46,180 bases of DNA from assembly GCA_902763365.1 (NCBI GenBank), contig CACWRT010000008.1:1-46180 (forward strand). Direction: 5' to 3'. The notes beneath the pieces are model-generated. The model was not told the DNA's origin and ran no database searches. It worked only from the letters and a program-made list of their open reading frames with translations. Made by a program: the position numbers and the translations under genes. The stretch is from an uncultured Ruminococcus sp. (GTDB taxonomy: Bacteria > Bacillota > Clostridia > Oscillospirales > Acutalibacteraceae). Shown here piece after piece: positions 24,715 through 34,366 of this stretch (position 1 is its first letter; every line of letters starts with the position of its first letter).

Positions 24715-26616
24715 ATGACAGAAGACAGTTTGCTTGATAAAATAAACTCTCCGTCCGATATAAAAAAACTTACAGTTCCGGAATTATCTGTTCTTTCCGA
24801 TGAGATAAGAGAGGAAATAATGGAGGCTGTATCCCATAACGGAGGTCATCTCGCCTCAAATCTCGGTGTTGTTGAGTTGACGCTTGCTATACACAGTGTT
24901 TTCAATTTCCCCGAAGATAAGATCGTATGGGATGTCGGACATCAGAGTTATACACATAAAATACTTACAGGCAGAAGGGAAAAGCTTTCTACCATACGTA
25001 CCGAAGACGGACTTTCGGGATTCCCAAAACGAGAGGAAAGCCCTTATGACTGCTTTAATACAGGACACAGCAGTACTTCCGTATCAGCTGCTTTCGGAAT
25101 AGCCTGTGCGTCGGATATTCTGAGTGATAAGCATTATACGATTGCAGTAATAGGTGACGGCGCACTGACAGGCGGTATGGCGCTTGAAGCACTTAACAGT
25201 GCAGGTAAGTCAAAACAGAATCTGATCGTTATACTTAACGATAATAAAATGTCAATTTCAAAAAATGTCGGTTCAATGGCAAGACACCTGACAAAGCTGA
25301 GGATACAGCCTTCATATCTTGATGCAAAGATACGTGTACAGAGCCGGCTGAATAGGATACCCGGAATAGGTCGCGGACTTGCGAGAATGATAAGCGGATT
25401 GAAAAGCTGGATAAGGGTCAATTTTTTCGGACATCAGAAAAATATGTTTGAGCTTTTGGGCTTCAATTACTACGGTCCTCTTGACGGGCATGATATAGAG
25501 CAGCTTCAGACAGCACTGAAAGCCGCAAAACGTTCTAAAGGACCTGTGATGCTTCATGTCTGTACAAAGAAGGGCAAGGGTTATGAATTTGCCGAGAAAA
25601 AGCCGAATCTTTTCCATGGCATTTCGGCATTCGATATAGAAACAGGTGAGCCTAAAAGCTCCTCAAAGGGCTATTCCGCAGTGTTTGGCGAGTATATGTG
25701 TGAACACGCAAAAAGTGATAAAAAGCTTTGTGCAATAACAGCGGCTATGGCTACGGGTACTGGGCTTGAGGAATTTTCAAAAAAGTATAAAAACAGATTT
25801 TTTGATGTCGGTATAGCGGAAGAACACGCAGTGACATTTGCCTGCGGTCTTGCGGCCGGAAATGCACTGCCGGTGTTTGCGGTATATTCTACATTTTTGC
25901 AACGAAGCTACGATCAGCTGCTTCATGATGCGGATCTTCAGGGATTGCATATAGTATTAGCAGTTGACAGGGCAGGTATTGTAGGTGAGGACGGTGAAAC
26001 ACACCAGGGAATATTTGATGTGGCGTTTATGAATACGATACCGGGTATCACTGTGTATGCGCCTTCCTCTTTCAGTGAGCTGGAGTCTATGCTGGATAAG
26101 GCACTGTATAAAACCGAAGGTGTAGCTGCCGTGCGTTATCCCAGGGGCGGGGAATTATACCTGCCCGAAGATTATGTGTATGACGGAGAAAGCTATACCT
26201 TTTACGGAAAGAAATTCAGCGAAACGCTCATAGTGACATACGGAAGAACATTTTCCTATGCCTGCAGTGCGGCTGAAAAGCTTAAAGATTCGGGCATTGA
26301 AGTCTGTATACTAAAACTCAACAGGATTAAACCTGTATGTATGAATGCCGTAAAAAAATGTATGGGTTACAAAAACTGTCTGTTTTTTGAGGAAGGTATA
26401 AAATACGGCGGTGTAGGCGAGAACTTCGGATTTATGCTGTATCAGAACGGTTTTGAAGGAAAATACAAATTATACGCCATTGATAATTATGTGCGTCAGG
26501 CTAAATGCGATTCTATCCTTCATCACCTGGGACTTGATGCAGACAGTATTTCAGAAGCAGTTATGAATCTGTCCGAAGTCAGACAAGCCGGAATACAAAA
26601 TTCTGATATGGAGTGA
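24715..26616 (+). CDS. dxs: 1-deoxy-D-xylulose-5-phosphate synthase
   Basis: 633 residues; thiamine-diphosphate enzyme making DXP from pyruvate and glyceraldehyde 3-phosphate, the entry to the MEP isoprenoid pathway. GGHLASNLGVVELTLA at about 43-58, VGHQSYTHKILTGR near 77-90, the cofactor motif GDGALTGGMALEALN near 147-161, and the pyrimidine-domain block DRAGIVGEDGETHQGIFD near 421-438. GGAGAA precedes the start. Its pairing with ispA gives isoprenoid precursor supply next to chain elongation. Confidence 0.96.
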   Translation: MTEDSLLDKINSPSDIKKLTVPELSVLSDEIREEIMEAVSHNGGHLASNLGVVELTLAIHSVFNFPEDKIVWDVGHQSYTHKILTGRREKLSTIRTEDGLSGFPKREESPYDCFNTGHSSTSVSAAFGIACASDILSDKHYTIAVIGDGALTGGMALEALNSAGKSKQNLIVILNDNKMSISKNVGSMARHLTKLRIQPSYLDAKIRVQSRLNRIPGIGRGLARMISGLKSWIRVNFFGHQKNMFELLGFNYYGPLDGHDIEQLQTALKAAKRSKGPVMLHVCTKKGKGYEFAEKKPNLFHGISAFDIETGEPKSSSKGYSAVFGEYMCEHAKSDKKLCAITAAMATGTGLEEFSKKYKNRFFDVGIAEEHAVTFACGLAAGNALPVFAVYSTFLQRSYDQLLHDADLQGLHIVLAVDRAGIVGEDGETHQGIFDVAFMNTIPGITVYAPSSFSELESMLDKALYKTEGVAAVRYPRGGELYLPEDYVYDGESYTFYGKKFSETLIVTYGRTFSYACSAAEKLKDSGIEVCILKLNRIKPVCMNAVKKCMGYKNCLFFEEGIKYGGVGENFGFMLYQNGFEGKYKLYAIDNYVRQAKCDSILHHLGLDADSISEAVMNLSEVRQAGIQNSDME

Positions 26617-26622
26617 AATAAT

Positions 26623-27426
26623 TTGTCGGATAAAAAAAGACTTGATATTCTCGTTTTTGAGTCGGGAATTGCAGAAAGCAGGGAAAAGGCAAAGGCGCTT
26701 ATAATGTCTGGGGATATTTATGTTGACAATCAGAAGTCAGATAAGCCCGGAACGACCTATCCTGTTACTGCAAAAATTGAACTCAGAGGAAACAAGCTGC
26801 CCTACGTCAGCCGCGGCGGTCTGAAGCTTGAGAAGGCGCTGAAAGTTTTTCCCATAGATCTTAAAGACAAGATCACAATGGATATAGGTGCGTCCCACGG
26901 GGGTTTTACCGACTGTATGCTTCAGAACGGTGCAAAAAAAGTTTACGCAATAGATGTGGGATACGGTCAGCTTGACTGGAAGCTTAGGAATGATGAAAGA
27001 GTCGTAAACTTAGAACGTACAAATGTGCGTTATATCACTAAGGAACAGGTTCCGGATGAAGTTGATTTTTTCAGCGTAGATGTAAGCTTTATCTCACTTT
27101 GTCTTGTATTGCCTGCCGCAAGACCCTTGCTGAAAGACGGAGGACAGGCTGTATGTCTTATAAAACCGCAGTTTGAGGCAGGAAGAGAAAAAGTAGGCAA
27201 AAAGGGAGTTGTAAGGGACAGGACCGTTCATAAAGAGGTCATAAAGAAAATATATGATTTTTGCCTTGAGAACGGGTTCAGTGTTCTTGATCTTGATTTT
27301 TCACCTATAAAGGGACCTGAGGGCAATATAGAGTATCTTATTTATCTAAGAAAGGATGATACTCCTTCAGTCGGAAAGGTCATATATATAGACAGTATAG
27401 TTGAACAGTCACATAGTGAACTGTGA
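26623..27426 (+). CDS. tlyA: TlyA-family rRNA 2'-O-methyltransferase
   Basis: 267 residues. An N-terminal S4 RNA-binding domain (KKRLDILVFESGIAESREKA, GDIYVDNQ) is followed by an FtsJ-like methyltransferase with YVSRGGLKLEKAL near 65-77, the SAM motif DIGASHGGFTDCML near 86-99, and IKPQFEAGREKVGKKGVVRD near 184-203. In most relatives the SAM motif reads GASTGGFTD; here Thr is His. Family members methylate cytidines of 16S and/or 23S rRNA. The start is TTG 26623 with GGAGTGA before it. nadK follows. Confidence 0.92.
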   Translation: MSDKKRLDILVFESGIAESREKAKALIMSGDIYVDNQKSDKPGTTYPVTAKIELRGNKLPYVSRGGLKLEKALKVFPIDLKDKITMDIGASHGGFTDCMLQNGAKKVYAIDVGYGQLDWKLRNDERVVNLERTNVRYITKEQVPDEVDFFSVDVSFISLCLVLPAARPLLKDGGQAVCLIKPQFEAGREKVGKKGVVRDRTVHKEVIKKIYDFCLENGFSVLDLDFSPIKGPEGNIEYLIYLRKDDTPSVGKVIYIDSIVEQSHSEL

Positions 27427-27453
27427 TACAGAAATAAAATGGAGAGTATTGCA

Positions 27454-28320
27454 ATGCTTGAAATACATAAGGTTGCATTGATACCGAATCTGACTAAAAA
27501 AGGAGCATATGCCGCCTCCCTGAGTACAATAGGGATACTGCATGAATGTGGCGTCAGTATCGGGATGACAGAAAAAGTGAAAGACGGATACAGCGGCAGG
27601 GATGTAGACTTCTATAAAGATACGGACAGTCTTATTGCTGCGTCGGATATGGTGCTAACCATAGGTGGTGACGGAACGATAATCCATGCTGCGCGCCATG
27701 CTTCACCGCTGAAAAAGCCGCTGCTTGGTATAAATATGGGCAGACTGGGGTTTGTTGCGGGACTTGAGGCGGATGAGCTGTATATGCTTCGCCGTCTTGT
27801 AAAAGGTGATCTTAGCATCGAAAAAAGAATGATGCTCAGGATCGTTCATGAAACGGACAGCGGTACAAATGAATATTTTTGTATCAATGATGCGGTTATT
27901 TCACGCGGTTCGCTTTCAAGGCTCATAGATATAGATGTGTCACTTGATAAGGATTATATTTGCCATTATCGAAGTGACGGCTTGATTCTTTCAACACCTA
28001 CAGGATCGAGCGCGTATTCATTGGCAGCAGGCGGGCCTGTGGTAGAGCCTACCATGAAATGTATAGTTATGACTCCGATATGCCCTCATTCACTTTTCGG
28101 GCGGTCGGTAATATTCAGTCATCATTCCGAGCTTGTTGTAAGAGCTTCATGTGATGACGATACCCAGGTTTTTCTTACAATAGACGGAGCAAAAACAGTA
28201 GTAATAAATAAAAAAGATATGATCTCAGTTACATCCTCAGAACTTTATGCAGAATTTATAGTATTAAAGGAAAAATCCTTTTACAGGGTATTACATGATA
28301 AATTTGCGGAGAAGAGGTAA
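27454..28320 (+). CDS. nadK: NAD kinase
   Basis: 288 residues; phosphorylates NAD to NADP. The GGDGT motif is near residue 72-76, followed by NMGRLGFVAG near 94-103, the INDAVISRG block near 146-154 and the second glycine-rich segment STPTGSSAYSLAAGGP near 184-199. ATG 27439 is open, but GGAGAG at 27441-27446 favours ATG 27454, giving the typical start MLEIHKVALIPN. Six bases separate it from argR. Confidence 0.93.
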   Translation: MLEIHKVALIPNLTKKGAYAASLSTIGILHECGVSIGMTEKVKDGYSGRDVDFYKDTDSLIAASDMVLTIGGDGTIIHAARHASPLKKPLLGINMGRLGFVAGLEADELYMLRRLVKGDLSIEKRMMLRIVHETDSGTNEYFCINDAVISRGSLSRLIDIDVSLDKDYICHYRSDGLILSTPTGSSAYSLAAGGPVVEPTMKCIVMTPICPHSLFGRSVIFSHHSELVVRASCDDDTQVFLTIDGAKTVVINKKDMISVTSSELYAEFIVLKEKSFYRVLHDKFAEKR

Positions 28321-28326
28321 AATTGA

Positions 28327-28785
28327 ATGAAAACACTCAGGCAGACAAAGATTCTTGAGCTTATCAAGAATAACAGTATCGAAACACAGTCCGATCTACT
28401 TGAAATGTTAAGAAAAGATGGATTTAATGTTACACAGGCTACTGTCTCAAGAGATATCAAGGAAATGCGTCTGATAAAGGTACTTGACAGCAGCGGAACA
28501 TATAAATATGCTTATGATAAAGTGACTAATACGGAAGAGATGTCGAATTCGTATTTGTTCTCTACTGCGGTTACAAGCATTGATTACGCACATAACCTTG
28601 TTGTTATCAAAACAGGAGTAGGTATGGCACAGGCTGTTTGTGCTGCACTTGATTCTATACAGCGTCCCGGAGTAATGGGGTCTATTGCAGGCGATGATAC
28701 TATTTTTGTAGCCACCAGAACAGAATCTGCTTCGGCATCACTTGTGGCAGATCTGAAAAAGCTCATTACGGGCAATAATTCGTAA
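28327..28785 (+). CDS. argR: Arginine repressor ArgR
   Basis: 152 residues. An N-terminal winged helix (RQTKILELIKNNSIETQSDL, then VTQATVSRDIKEMRLIKV) binds ARG boxes. The C-terminal domain with GSIAGDDTIFVATRT near residue 118-132 forms hexamers and binds arginine. Its place between nadK and recN is common in Firmicutes and does not itself point to arginine genes; none are in the window. About 130 bases without an obvious terminator separate it from recN. Confidence 0.95.
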   Translation: MKTLRQTKILELIKNNSIETQSDLLEMLRKDGFNVTQATVSRDIKEMRLIKVLDSSGTYKYAYDKVTNTEEMSNSYLFSTAVTSIDYAHNLVVIKTGVGMAQAVCAALDSIQRPGVMGSIAGDDTIFVATRTESASASLVADLKKLITGNNS

Positions 28786-28914
28786 ATATATTAAATAACC
28801 GGCAAAACATATCAGGAAACAATGTTTATGTAGATAAGTACTGTGCGCTGTGTTTGTATTAATACGGAGCAGACTCTGGTGCTTGTCGGTACGTTCTGAA
28901 AACGGAGGCGTTTC

Positions 28915-30579
28915 ATGCTAAGAAATCTATATATAGAAAATATTGCAGTAATAGAAAAAACAAATATTGACTTTGAAAAGGGACTTAACGTTCTTACGGG
29001 TGAAACAGGTGCAGGTAAATCTATTGTCATAGATTCCATCAATGCTATCCTTGGAAACCGCACATCAAGGGATCTTATCAGAAACGGCAGTGAAAATGCT
29101 TTTGTAAGCGCAGAGTTTACTGATCTTTCCGAAAAAGCACTGAGTGCAGCGCAGGAGCTTGGTTTTTCTGCTGAAGAGGACGGTTCTTTTCTTATACAAA
29201 GAGAGCTTTCCCTTTCCGGAAAGGGAAAATGCAGGATCAACGGCCGTCCAGCCGCTGTAAGTACGCTGAAATCGTTTGGTCAGTTTCTTATAGATATCCA
29301 CGGTCAGCATGCAAGCTATGAGCTGATGTCGCCCGAACTGCATATTACATACATCGACAAACTGGGAGAGCTGAATGAACAGCTTGAAGAGTATCGTATT
29401 GCGTATAAGGAGTATTCTTCTCTCAGAGCCGAACTCAATAAAATAAATGTTGATGAGGGAGAGAGAGCAAGGAAAATAGATCTGTTATCCTATCAGGTAA
29501 ATGAGCTTGAGCAGGCGGATTTTTATGTCGGAGAATATGAGGAGCTTCGTGACAGGAAGCAGATGATCGAAAACAGCGAAAAGATAGCATCAGCACTTAA
29601 TGAAGCGCATGAATGTCTCGGCGGAAGTGAAGAAACGGACGGAGCTTTACAGCAGCTTGAATATGCCTGTGACAGCCTTGAAGGTATCATAGACTGTATG
29701 CCGGAAACGGATGAGATAGCCAAAAGACTGCGAAATGCTTTGTATGAGCTTGAGGATTGTAAGGATGAGATACTGTCTTTGTATGACATTGCCGACGGTG
29801 ACGGGGATAATATTGATGAGATAGAGGAAAGACTTGACCTTATATATACTCTTGGTAAAAAATACGGTACTACCATTGAAGAAATGCTTGATTTCCTTGA
29901 TAAAGCGAGGGAAGAGCTTGAATATCTCGAAAAATATGACGAAAATAAAGAAGCGCTTGTAAAGTCATGCGAAAAGGCACGAAAAAAAGCTTTGTCATTG
30001 GCAGAGGAGCTTTCCTTGGGAAGAAGGAAAGCAGCGGATGAATTCTGCCGCGCCGTAAAAGAAGAAATGACATTTCTTGATATGCCCAATGTTGAGCTTG
30101 TTGTAACAATGGAAAAATGTGAGCTTAATAAAGACGGATGTGACAGGCTTGAAATACTGATCACAACGAACCCCGGCGAACAGCCAAAGCCTGTAGCAAA
30201 AATTGCGTCCGGCGGTGAGCTTTCCAGAATGATGCTTGCGATAAAAAATGTTCTTGCAGGCAGGGACGATATTGATACACTCATATTTGATGAAGTAGAC
30301 ACAGGTATAAGCGGCAGTGCTGCTCAGAAAGTAGGTCTGAAGCTTAAAGAAGTGTCAAGAACAAGACAGGTACTCTGTGTTACACACCTTGCACAGATAG
30401 CATCACTTGCAGACAGTCACTATAAGATAAGTAAGTCTGTTAAGAATGACAAAACGTATACAGAGGTAAACCCCCTTGACCATGACGGCAGAAGGGATGA
30501 GCTTGCAAGGATAATAGGCGGTGTTGAGATAACACAGGCTACCCTTGACTATGCGGAAGAAATGCTCAGACAAGGCTGA
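28915..30579 (+). CDS. recN: DNA repair protein RecN
   Basis: 554 residues, an SMC-like ATPase for double-strand break repair. Walker A GETGAGKS is at residues 29-36; two long charged coiled-coil regions (about 155-240 and 285-385) flank the middle; the signature KIASGGELSRMMLAIKN is near 428-444 and Walker B LIFDEVDTGISG near 457-468, followed by VLCVTHLAQIAS. GGAGG lies before the start. It follows argR, as in many Firmicutes, and precedes the HIT gene. Confidence 0.96.
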   Translation: MLRNLYIENIAVIEKTNIDFEKGLNVLTGETGAGKSIVIDSINAILGNRTSRDLIRNGSENAFVSAEFTDLSEKALSAAQELGFSAEEDGSFLIQRELSLSGKGKCRINGRPAAVSTLKSFGQFLIDIHGQHASYELMSPELHITYIDKLGELNEQLEEYRIAYKEYSSLRAELNKINVDEGERARKIDLLSYQVNELEQADFYVGEYEELRDRKQMIENSEKIASALNEAHECLGGSEETDGALQQLEYACDSLEGIIDCMPETDEIAKRLRNALYELEDCKDEILSLYDIADGDGDNIDEIEERLDLIYTLGKKYGTTIEEMLDFLDKAREELEYLEKYDENKEALVKSCEKARKKALSLAEELSLGRRKAADEFCRAVKEEMTFLDMPNVELVVTMEKCELNKDGCDRLEILITTNPGEQPKPVAKIASGGELSRMMLAIKNVLAGRDDIDTLIFDEVDTGISGSAAQKVGLKLKEVSRTRQVLCVTHLAQIASLADSHYKISKSVKNDKTYTEVNPLDHDGRRDELARIIGGVEITQATLDYAEEMLRQG

Positions 30580-30643
30580 CGTCTGCCTACAGACAAATGT
30601 GGTTGTCTTGCGGAGCAATATATAAAATAAGGAGAAGATAAAA

Positions 30644-30985
30644 ATGGATTGTTTGTTTTGCAGTATTATCAAGGGAGATATCCCTTCAACAAAGGTTTAT
30701 GAGGATGAAACAGTTTACGCTTTCAAGGATATAAATCCTATGGCGCCTGTTCATGTTCTTATTATTCCTAAGGTACATCTTTCTTCAATTAATGATGTTA
30801 CTCCCGAAAACAGTGCGGTCATTGCCCATATTTATGAGGTTGCGGCAAAGCTTGCAAAGGAACTGGGAATTTGTGAAAGCGGTTACAGAGTGGTATCCAA
30901 CTGCGGAAAGGATGCGGGTCAGACCGTATTCCATCTTCATTTCCACCTTTTAGGAGGAAAAGCACTGAAAGTAGAAATGTGCTGA
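30644..30985 (+). CDS. HIT-family nucleotide hydrolase/transferase
   Basis: 113 residues. The histidine triad HLHFHLLGG near residues 97-105 is at the C-terminus, with CLFCSIIKGDIPSTKVYEDE at the start, including the CxxC of the HinT/PKCI branch. Such proteins cleave purine nucleoside phosphoramidates and related adducts. AAGGAGA precedes the ATG. comEC begins 33 bases later; shared transcription from recN onward is plausible. Confidence 0.93.
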   Translation: MDCLFCSIIKGDIPSTKVYEDETVYAFKDINPMAPVHVLIIPKVHLSSINDVTPENSAVIAHIYEVAAKLAKELGICESGYRVVSNCGKDAGQTVFHLHFHLLGGKALKVEMC

Positions 30986-31018
30986 TAATTATTTTGTTTC
31001 CGAAACGGAGGTAACGTT

Positions 31019-33316
31019 ATGAAGCGGCCGCTGGCAGTGATCGGTTTTTCGTATTCAGCTGCACTGTTGGCTGCTTTTTTGTTTGGTATTGTCCATCTAG
31101 CAGGAGCGGCAGTTATAATTGCAGCTTTGTTTGTTATAAGCTTGTTTTTACCGAAGATAAGAAAGCTTCCGTATATAAAAGCTGTAATACTGTCATGTGC
31201 GGCGGGACTTATGACTCTGTATTTTTTCAATATTGTAAATGTAGAGGATACGGATGTGCTTATGGAAAATGAGGTACATATAAAAGCTGTTATTTGTGAT
31301 TTGCCTTATGTTCAGGGAAACAGGGTATACTATACGCTTGAAACATCGGATATAGATTTCCCCGATTGTCCTCAGCATATAAAGATACGTGTGTCATCTG
31401 CAAAAGCATTGAGGGCAGAACCATATGATATAACAGAGCTTACAGTCCGTTTTTATTCAAGAAGCGGCAGTGATCGTTTTTCTGATATTGCAAAAGGTAT
31501 ATATCTCAGGGGAAGTATTAAAGAGTTTGAGAAGATAACTATAACAAAGCAGGATGAAAAGCCATTATACTATTATGCTTTACAGGCAAGAAAACGTATT
31601 TTTGATATTATAGATAATACCTTCAGCAGCAGTACTGCTCCGTTTATGAAAGCACTTCTTGTGGGAGATAAGTCAGCCTTATCTTTTGAAGATCGTGAGG
31701 TATTCCGCAATGCAGGAATAACTCATATACTGGTGGCTTCAGGTTTCCACCTTTCTGTTCTCACATGGCTTATATCTTCTTTATTGATGCTGTTATTCAG
31801 GTGCAGGAAGAATACGGCTGCGATCTTTTGTGCGGTATTTGTTTTTGCTTATATGGCTGTAGTGGGCTTTACACCTTCGATCATGAGAGCAGGAATAATG
31901 ATGATAATATCCCTGCTGGGTTTGTTTGCTTTCAGGCAGGCGGATCCGATAAATTCTCTTGGTGCGGCAGTTCTTCTGATTTGTTTTATAAATCCATATG
32001 CAGTCTGTGACACAGGATTTCTTTTGTCTGTAACGGCATCGCTTGGTATACTGGTTCTGGGAGACAGGCTGACCAAAAAAGTTTATGAAGTTCTTTGTCC
32101 CTTAGGCAATTCGGATAAATCTATTAAGGCAGAAGTATTCTTTGATGACCATAAAAGAGGAATAAAAACCATTATATCAGTCGTTACGATACCCGTAAGC
32201 GCACTTGTGTTTACATATCCTGTTACCATAGTTTGCTTCAGGTTTTTTGCGCCTTATTCAATACTGTCAAATCTTCTGATATCTTTTGCCGCATCGCTGC
32301 TTCTGGTATTTTTGTTCTTACTTGTTTTATGCGATATGAGTTTGATTTTCGGTTTTCTCAAAACAGCACTTGTACCTCTTTGCAGTATGCTCTCAAAATA
32401 TATATTGTGGACAGCCGAAAGTATAAGCAGCCTGCCTTATGCCGGAACAAGGGCGTCTTATGAATATGTGCCTGTTATGCTTGCTATGACATTTTCAGTT
32501 ACAGCTGTCTATTATTTTGCAAAAAAAGACAGAAAGAGAAACACAATTACAGTAATGTTTATATCGGCACTTGTGTTTTTCACGGCAGGCAGTATGTATG
32601 ATACTATGACAAAATTTGACAGTAAAAAAGTTTCTGTCCTGGATACGGGAAGCGGAATATCTGTGATACTATCCAAGAATAATGACTCGGCTATACTCAG
32701 CTGCGGCGGCAGCTATGACAAGATCGCCGAAATAAGCAGTTACCTTTCGGACAGCAGCACTGATGAGATCAGATATCTGCTTATTTCCGATAAAAGCAGT
32801 GACTGCAGTGCTTATGCCGAAAACTTAATGAAAAATTATCATGTAAGAACAGTTCAGGTGTATGACGAAAAAAAGTGTACTGACCGTATGCACAGTCTCA
32901 TATATGAAAGTGATGAAGTTATATTGTCAGAAACGAATAAACAACAGACAGAATCCTATATCTGCTGCGGAACAGAAATCTATGTATATAAAGCTGTAAG
33001 ATGCAATGCGGTAAGATTTGAAGTAAATGGAACAGTATATCTTATTTGTCATAAGGGCAGCGATTGCTCAAGACTGCCGCTTACTTTCAGAGAAGTTGAT
33101 ATTATGATAACGGACGGAATTTCCGAAAACATGAGCTATGTAAAAGCAGGAAAGATCATTTTGTCGGATACTCCTACCAGCCTTGAAGATGATGTAAAGG
33201 GTATGGAAGCTGACAAAACAAAGCTGTATTATACGGCAGGATACGGGAATATCGGAATAAGACATTATCAGGATGGTCATGTAAGTATTAGGAGGGAAAA
33301 TGAGTGGCTAAACTAA
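31019..33316 (+). CDS. ComEC/Rec2-type DNA uptake channel, divergent C-terminal domain
   Basis: 765 residues. Membrane segments near 10-75, an outside DUF4131-like domain (about 80-185), the competence domain with GITHILVASGFHLSVLTWL near 232-250 and many further spans to about 530, then a soluble tail. ComEC moves single-stranded DNA across the membrane in natural transformation. In most homologues the tail is a metallo-beta-lactamase-like domain with a HPHADH-type motif; here the corresponding stretch reads LLISDKSSDCSAYAENL, with no histidines, so the nuclease centre is missing. GGAGG precedes the ATG. The 3' end overlaps holA by 13 bases. Confidence 0.88.
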   Translation: MKRPLAVIGFSYSAALLAAFLFGIVHLAGAAVIIAALFVISLFLPKIRKLPYIKAVILSCAAGLMTLYFFNIVNVEDTDVLMENEVHIKAVICDLPYVQGNRVYYTLETSDIDFPDCPQHIKIRVSSAKALRAEPYDITELTVRFYSRSGSDRFSDIAKGIYLRGSIKEFEKITITKQDEKPLYYYALQARKRIFDIIDNTFSSSTAPFMKALLVGDKSALSFEDREVFRNAGITHILVASGFHLSVLTWLISSLLMLLFRCRKNTAAIFCAVFVFAYMAVVGFTPSIMRAGIMMIISLLGLFAFRQADPINSLGAAVLLICFINPYAVCDTGFLLSVTASLGILVLGDRLTKKVYEVLCPLGNSDKSIKAEVFFDDHKRGIKTIISVVTIPVSALVFTYPVTIVCFRFFAPYSILSNLLISFAASLLLVFLFLLVLCDMSLIFGFLKTALVPLCSMLSKYILWTAESISSLPYAGTRASYEYVPVMLAMTFSVTAVYYFAKKDRKRNTITVMFISALVFFTAGSMYDTMTKFDSKKVSVLDTGSGISVILSKNNDSAILSCGGSYDKIAEISSYLSDSSTDEIRYLLISDKSSDCSAYAENLMKNYHVRTVQVYDEKKCTDRMHSLIYESDEVILSETNKQQTESYICCGTEIYVYKAVRCNAVRFEVNGTVYLICHKGSDCSRLPLTFREVDIMITDGISENMSYVKAGKIILSDTPTSLEDDVKGMEADKTKLYYTAGYGNIGIRHYQDGHVSIRRENEWLN

Positions 33317-34365
33317 GTGAACAGGAATTCAAAAAGGAGCTTTCTTCAAACGAACTGAAAACTCTCTATCTGATATACGGAAGTGAAAAGTATCTTGTAA
33401 AAAAATATACGGAGGCAATTGTAAAAAAAGCAGTGGGGAAAGATCCTTCGGAATTCGATTATTATAAACTGAACAGTGACACTCCTCTTCAGGAGATATA
33501 TGACGCATCACAGCAGATATCAATGTTCTCTGATAAAAAATGCGTTAATGTTACAGACTACGACTTTAATTCTCTCAGTGACAGCGATCTTAAAGAGCTG
33601 GAAAAATTCTGCACGGAAATATCGCCGTCAACTGTGCTTGTTTTTTCTATGCCCACCCTTGATACCTCGGCTAAAAAGAAGGAAAGCGCAAAAGGCAGAT
33701 CAAAATTCAGCCGTTTCGTATCATGTGCCGAGAAAAACGGAAGTGTACTTGAGCTTGAGCCGCTGAAGGGTTATGCCCTTGAAACCCAGCTTATAAAATG
33801 GGCAGAAAAGAACGGCTGCCGACTTAATAAGACAAATGCGGCACGAATAATTTCCATCACCGGAACTGATATGAACCTGCTGAAAAACGAGACAGACAAA
33901 CTCTGCGGTTATGCAAACGGCAGGGAAATTATAAGAGATATGATAGACCTTCTTTGCGTCAGAAACACAGAAAGTAAAAGCTATATGTTATCAAATCATA
34001 TAATGAAAAAGGATTTTAACGCAACTTATCAAGAACTTGATATCCTGTTCGGACAAAACGAAAGACCTGAGATAATTCTTTCGGGACTCAGCAGTGCATT
34101 CATAGATATGTACAGAGCTAAGGTAACTGTCGAAAGCGGGAGAAGCTTTGAAGAAGCTGCAAAAGAATTCAAATACGGCAAGAGAGAGTTTGTTCTGAGA
34201 AATGCTGCATCTGCTGCTGCGAAATATTCATCATCCTCTTTGAAAAGATTTCTTGACACAATACTTGAAACAGATATTAAAATGAAAAGCAGCCGTGCCG
34301 ATTCAAGAATATTGCTGGAAAAGCTTGTTGCAGAGATGCTCATTATAGTTAAGGAAGAGGGATAA
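33304..34365 (+). CDS. holA: DNA polymerase III subunit delta
   Basis: 353 residues. It opens the sliding clamp as part of the clamp loader. TLYLIYGSEKYLVKKYTEAI at the N-terminus, VLELEPLKGYALETQLIKWA near 140-160, then AARIISITGTDMNLLKNETD near 177-197 are typical of HolA. The start is GTG 33304, inside the last codons of comEC, with AGGAGGG 8-14 bases upstream. The gene order comEC-holA is common. The Toprim gene starts one base after its stop. Confidence 0.92.
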   Translation: MAKLSEQEFKKELSSNELKTLYLIYGSEKYLVKKYTEAIVKKAVGKDPSEFDYYKLNSDTPLQEIYDASQQISMFSDKKCVNVTDYDFNSLSDSDLKELEKFCTEISPSTVLVFSMPTLDTSAKKKESAKGRSKFSRFVSCAEKNGSVLELEPLKGYALETQLIKWAEKNGCRLNKTNAARIISITGTDMNLLKNETDKLCGYANGREIIRDMIDLLCVRNTESKSYMLSNHIMKKDFNATYQELDILFGQNERPEIILSGLSSAFIDMYRAKVTVESGRSFEEAAKEFKYGKREFVLRNAASAAAKYSSSSLKRFLDTILETDIKMKSSRADSRILLEKLVAEMLIIVKEEG

Positions 34366-34366
34366 A

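Noticed and set aside
29523-30302. Minus-strand 259-codon frame opposite recN
   Set aside because: Extremely Ser-rich sequence typical of the complement of Glu/Leu-rich coiled-coil coding; recN on the other strand has all its motifs.
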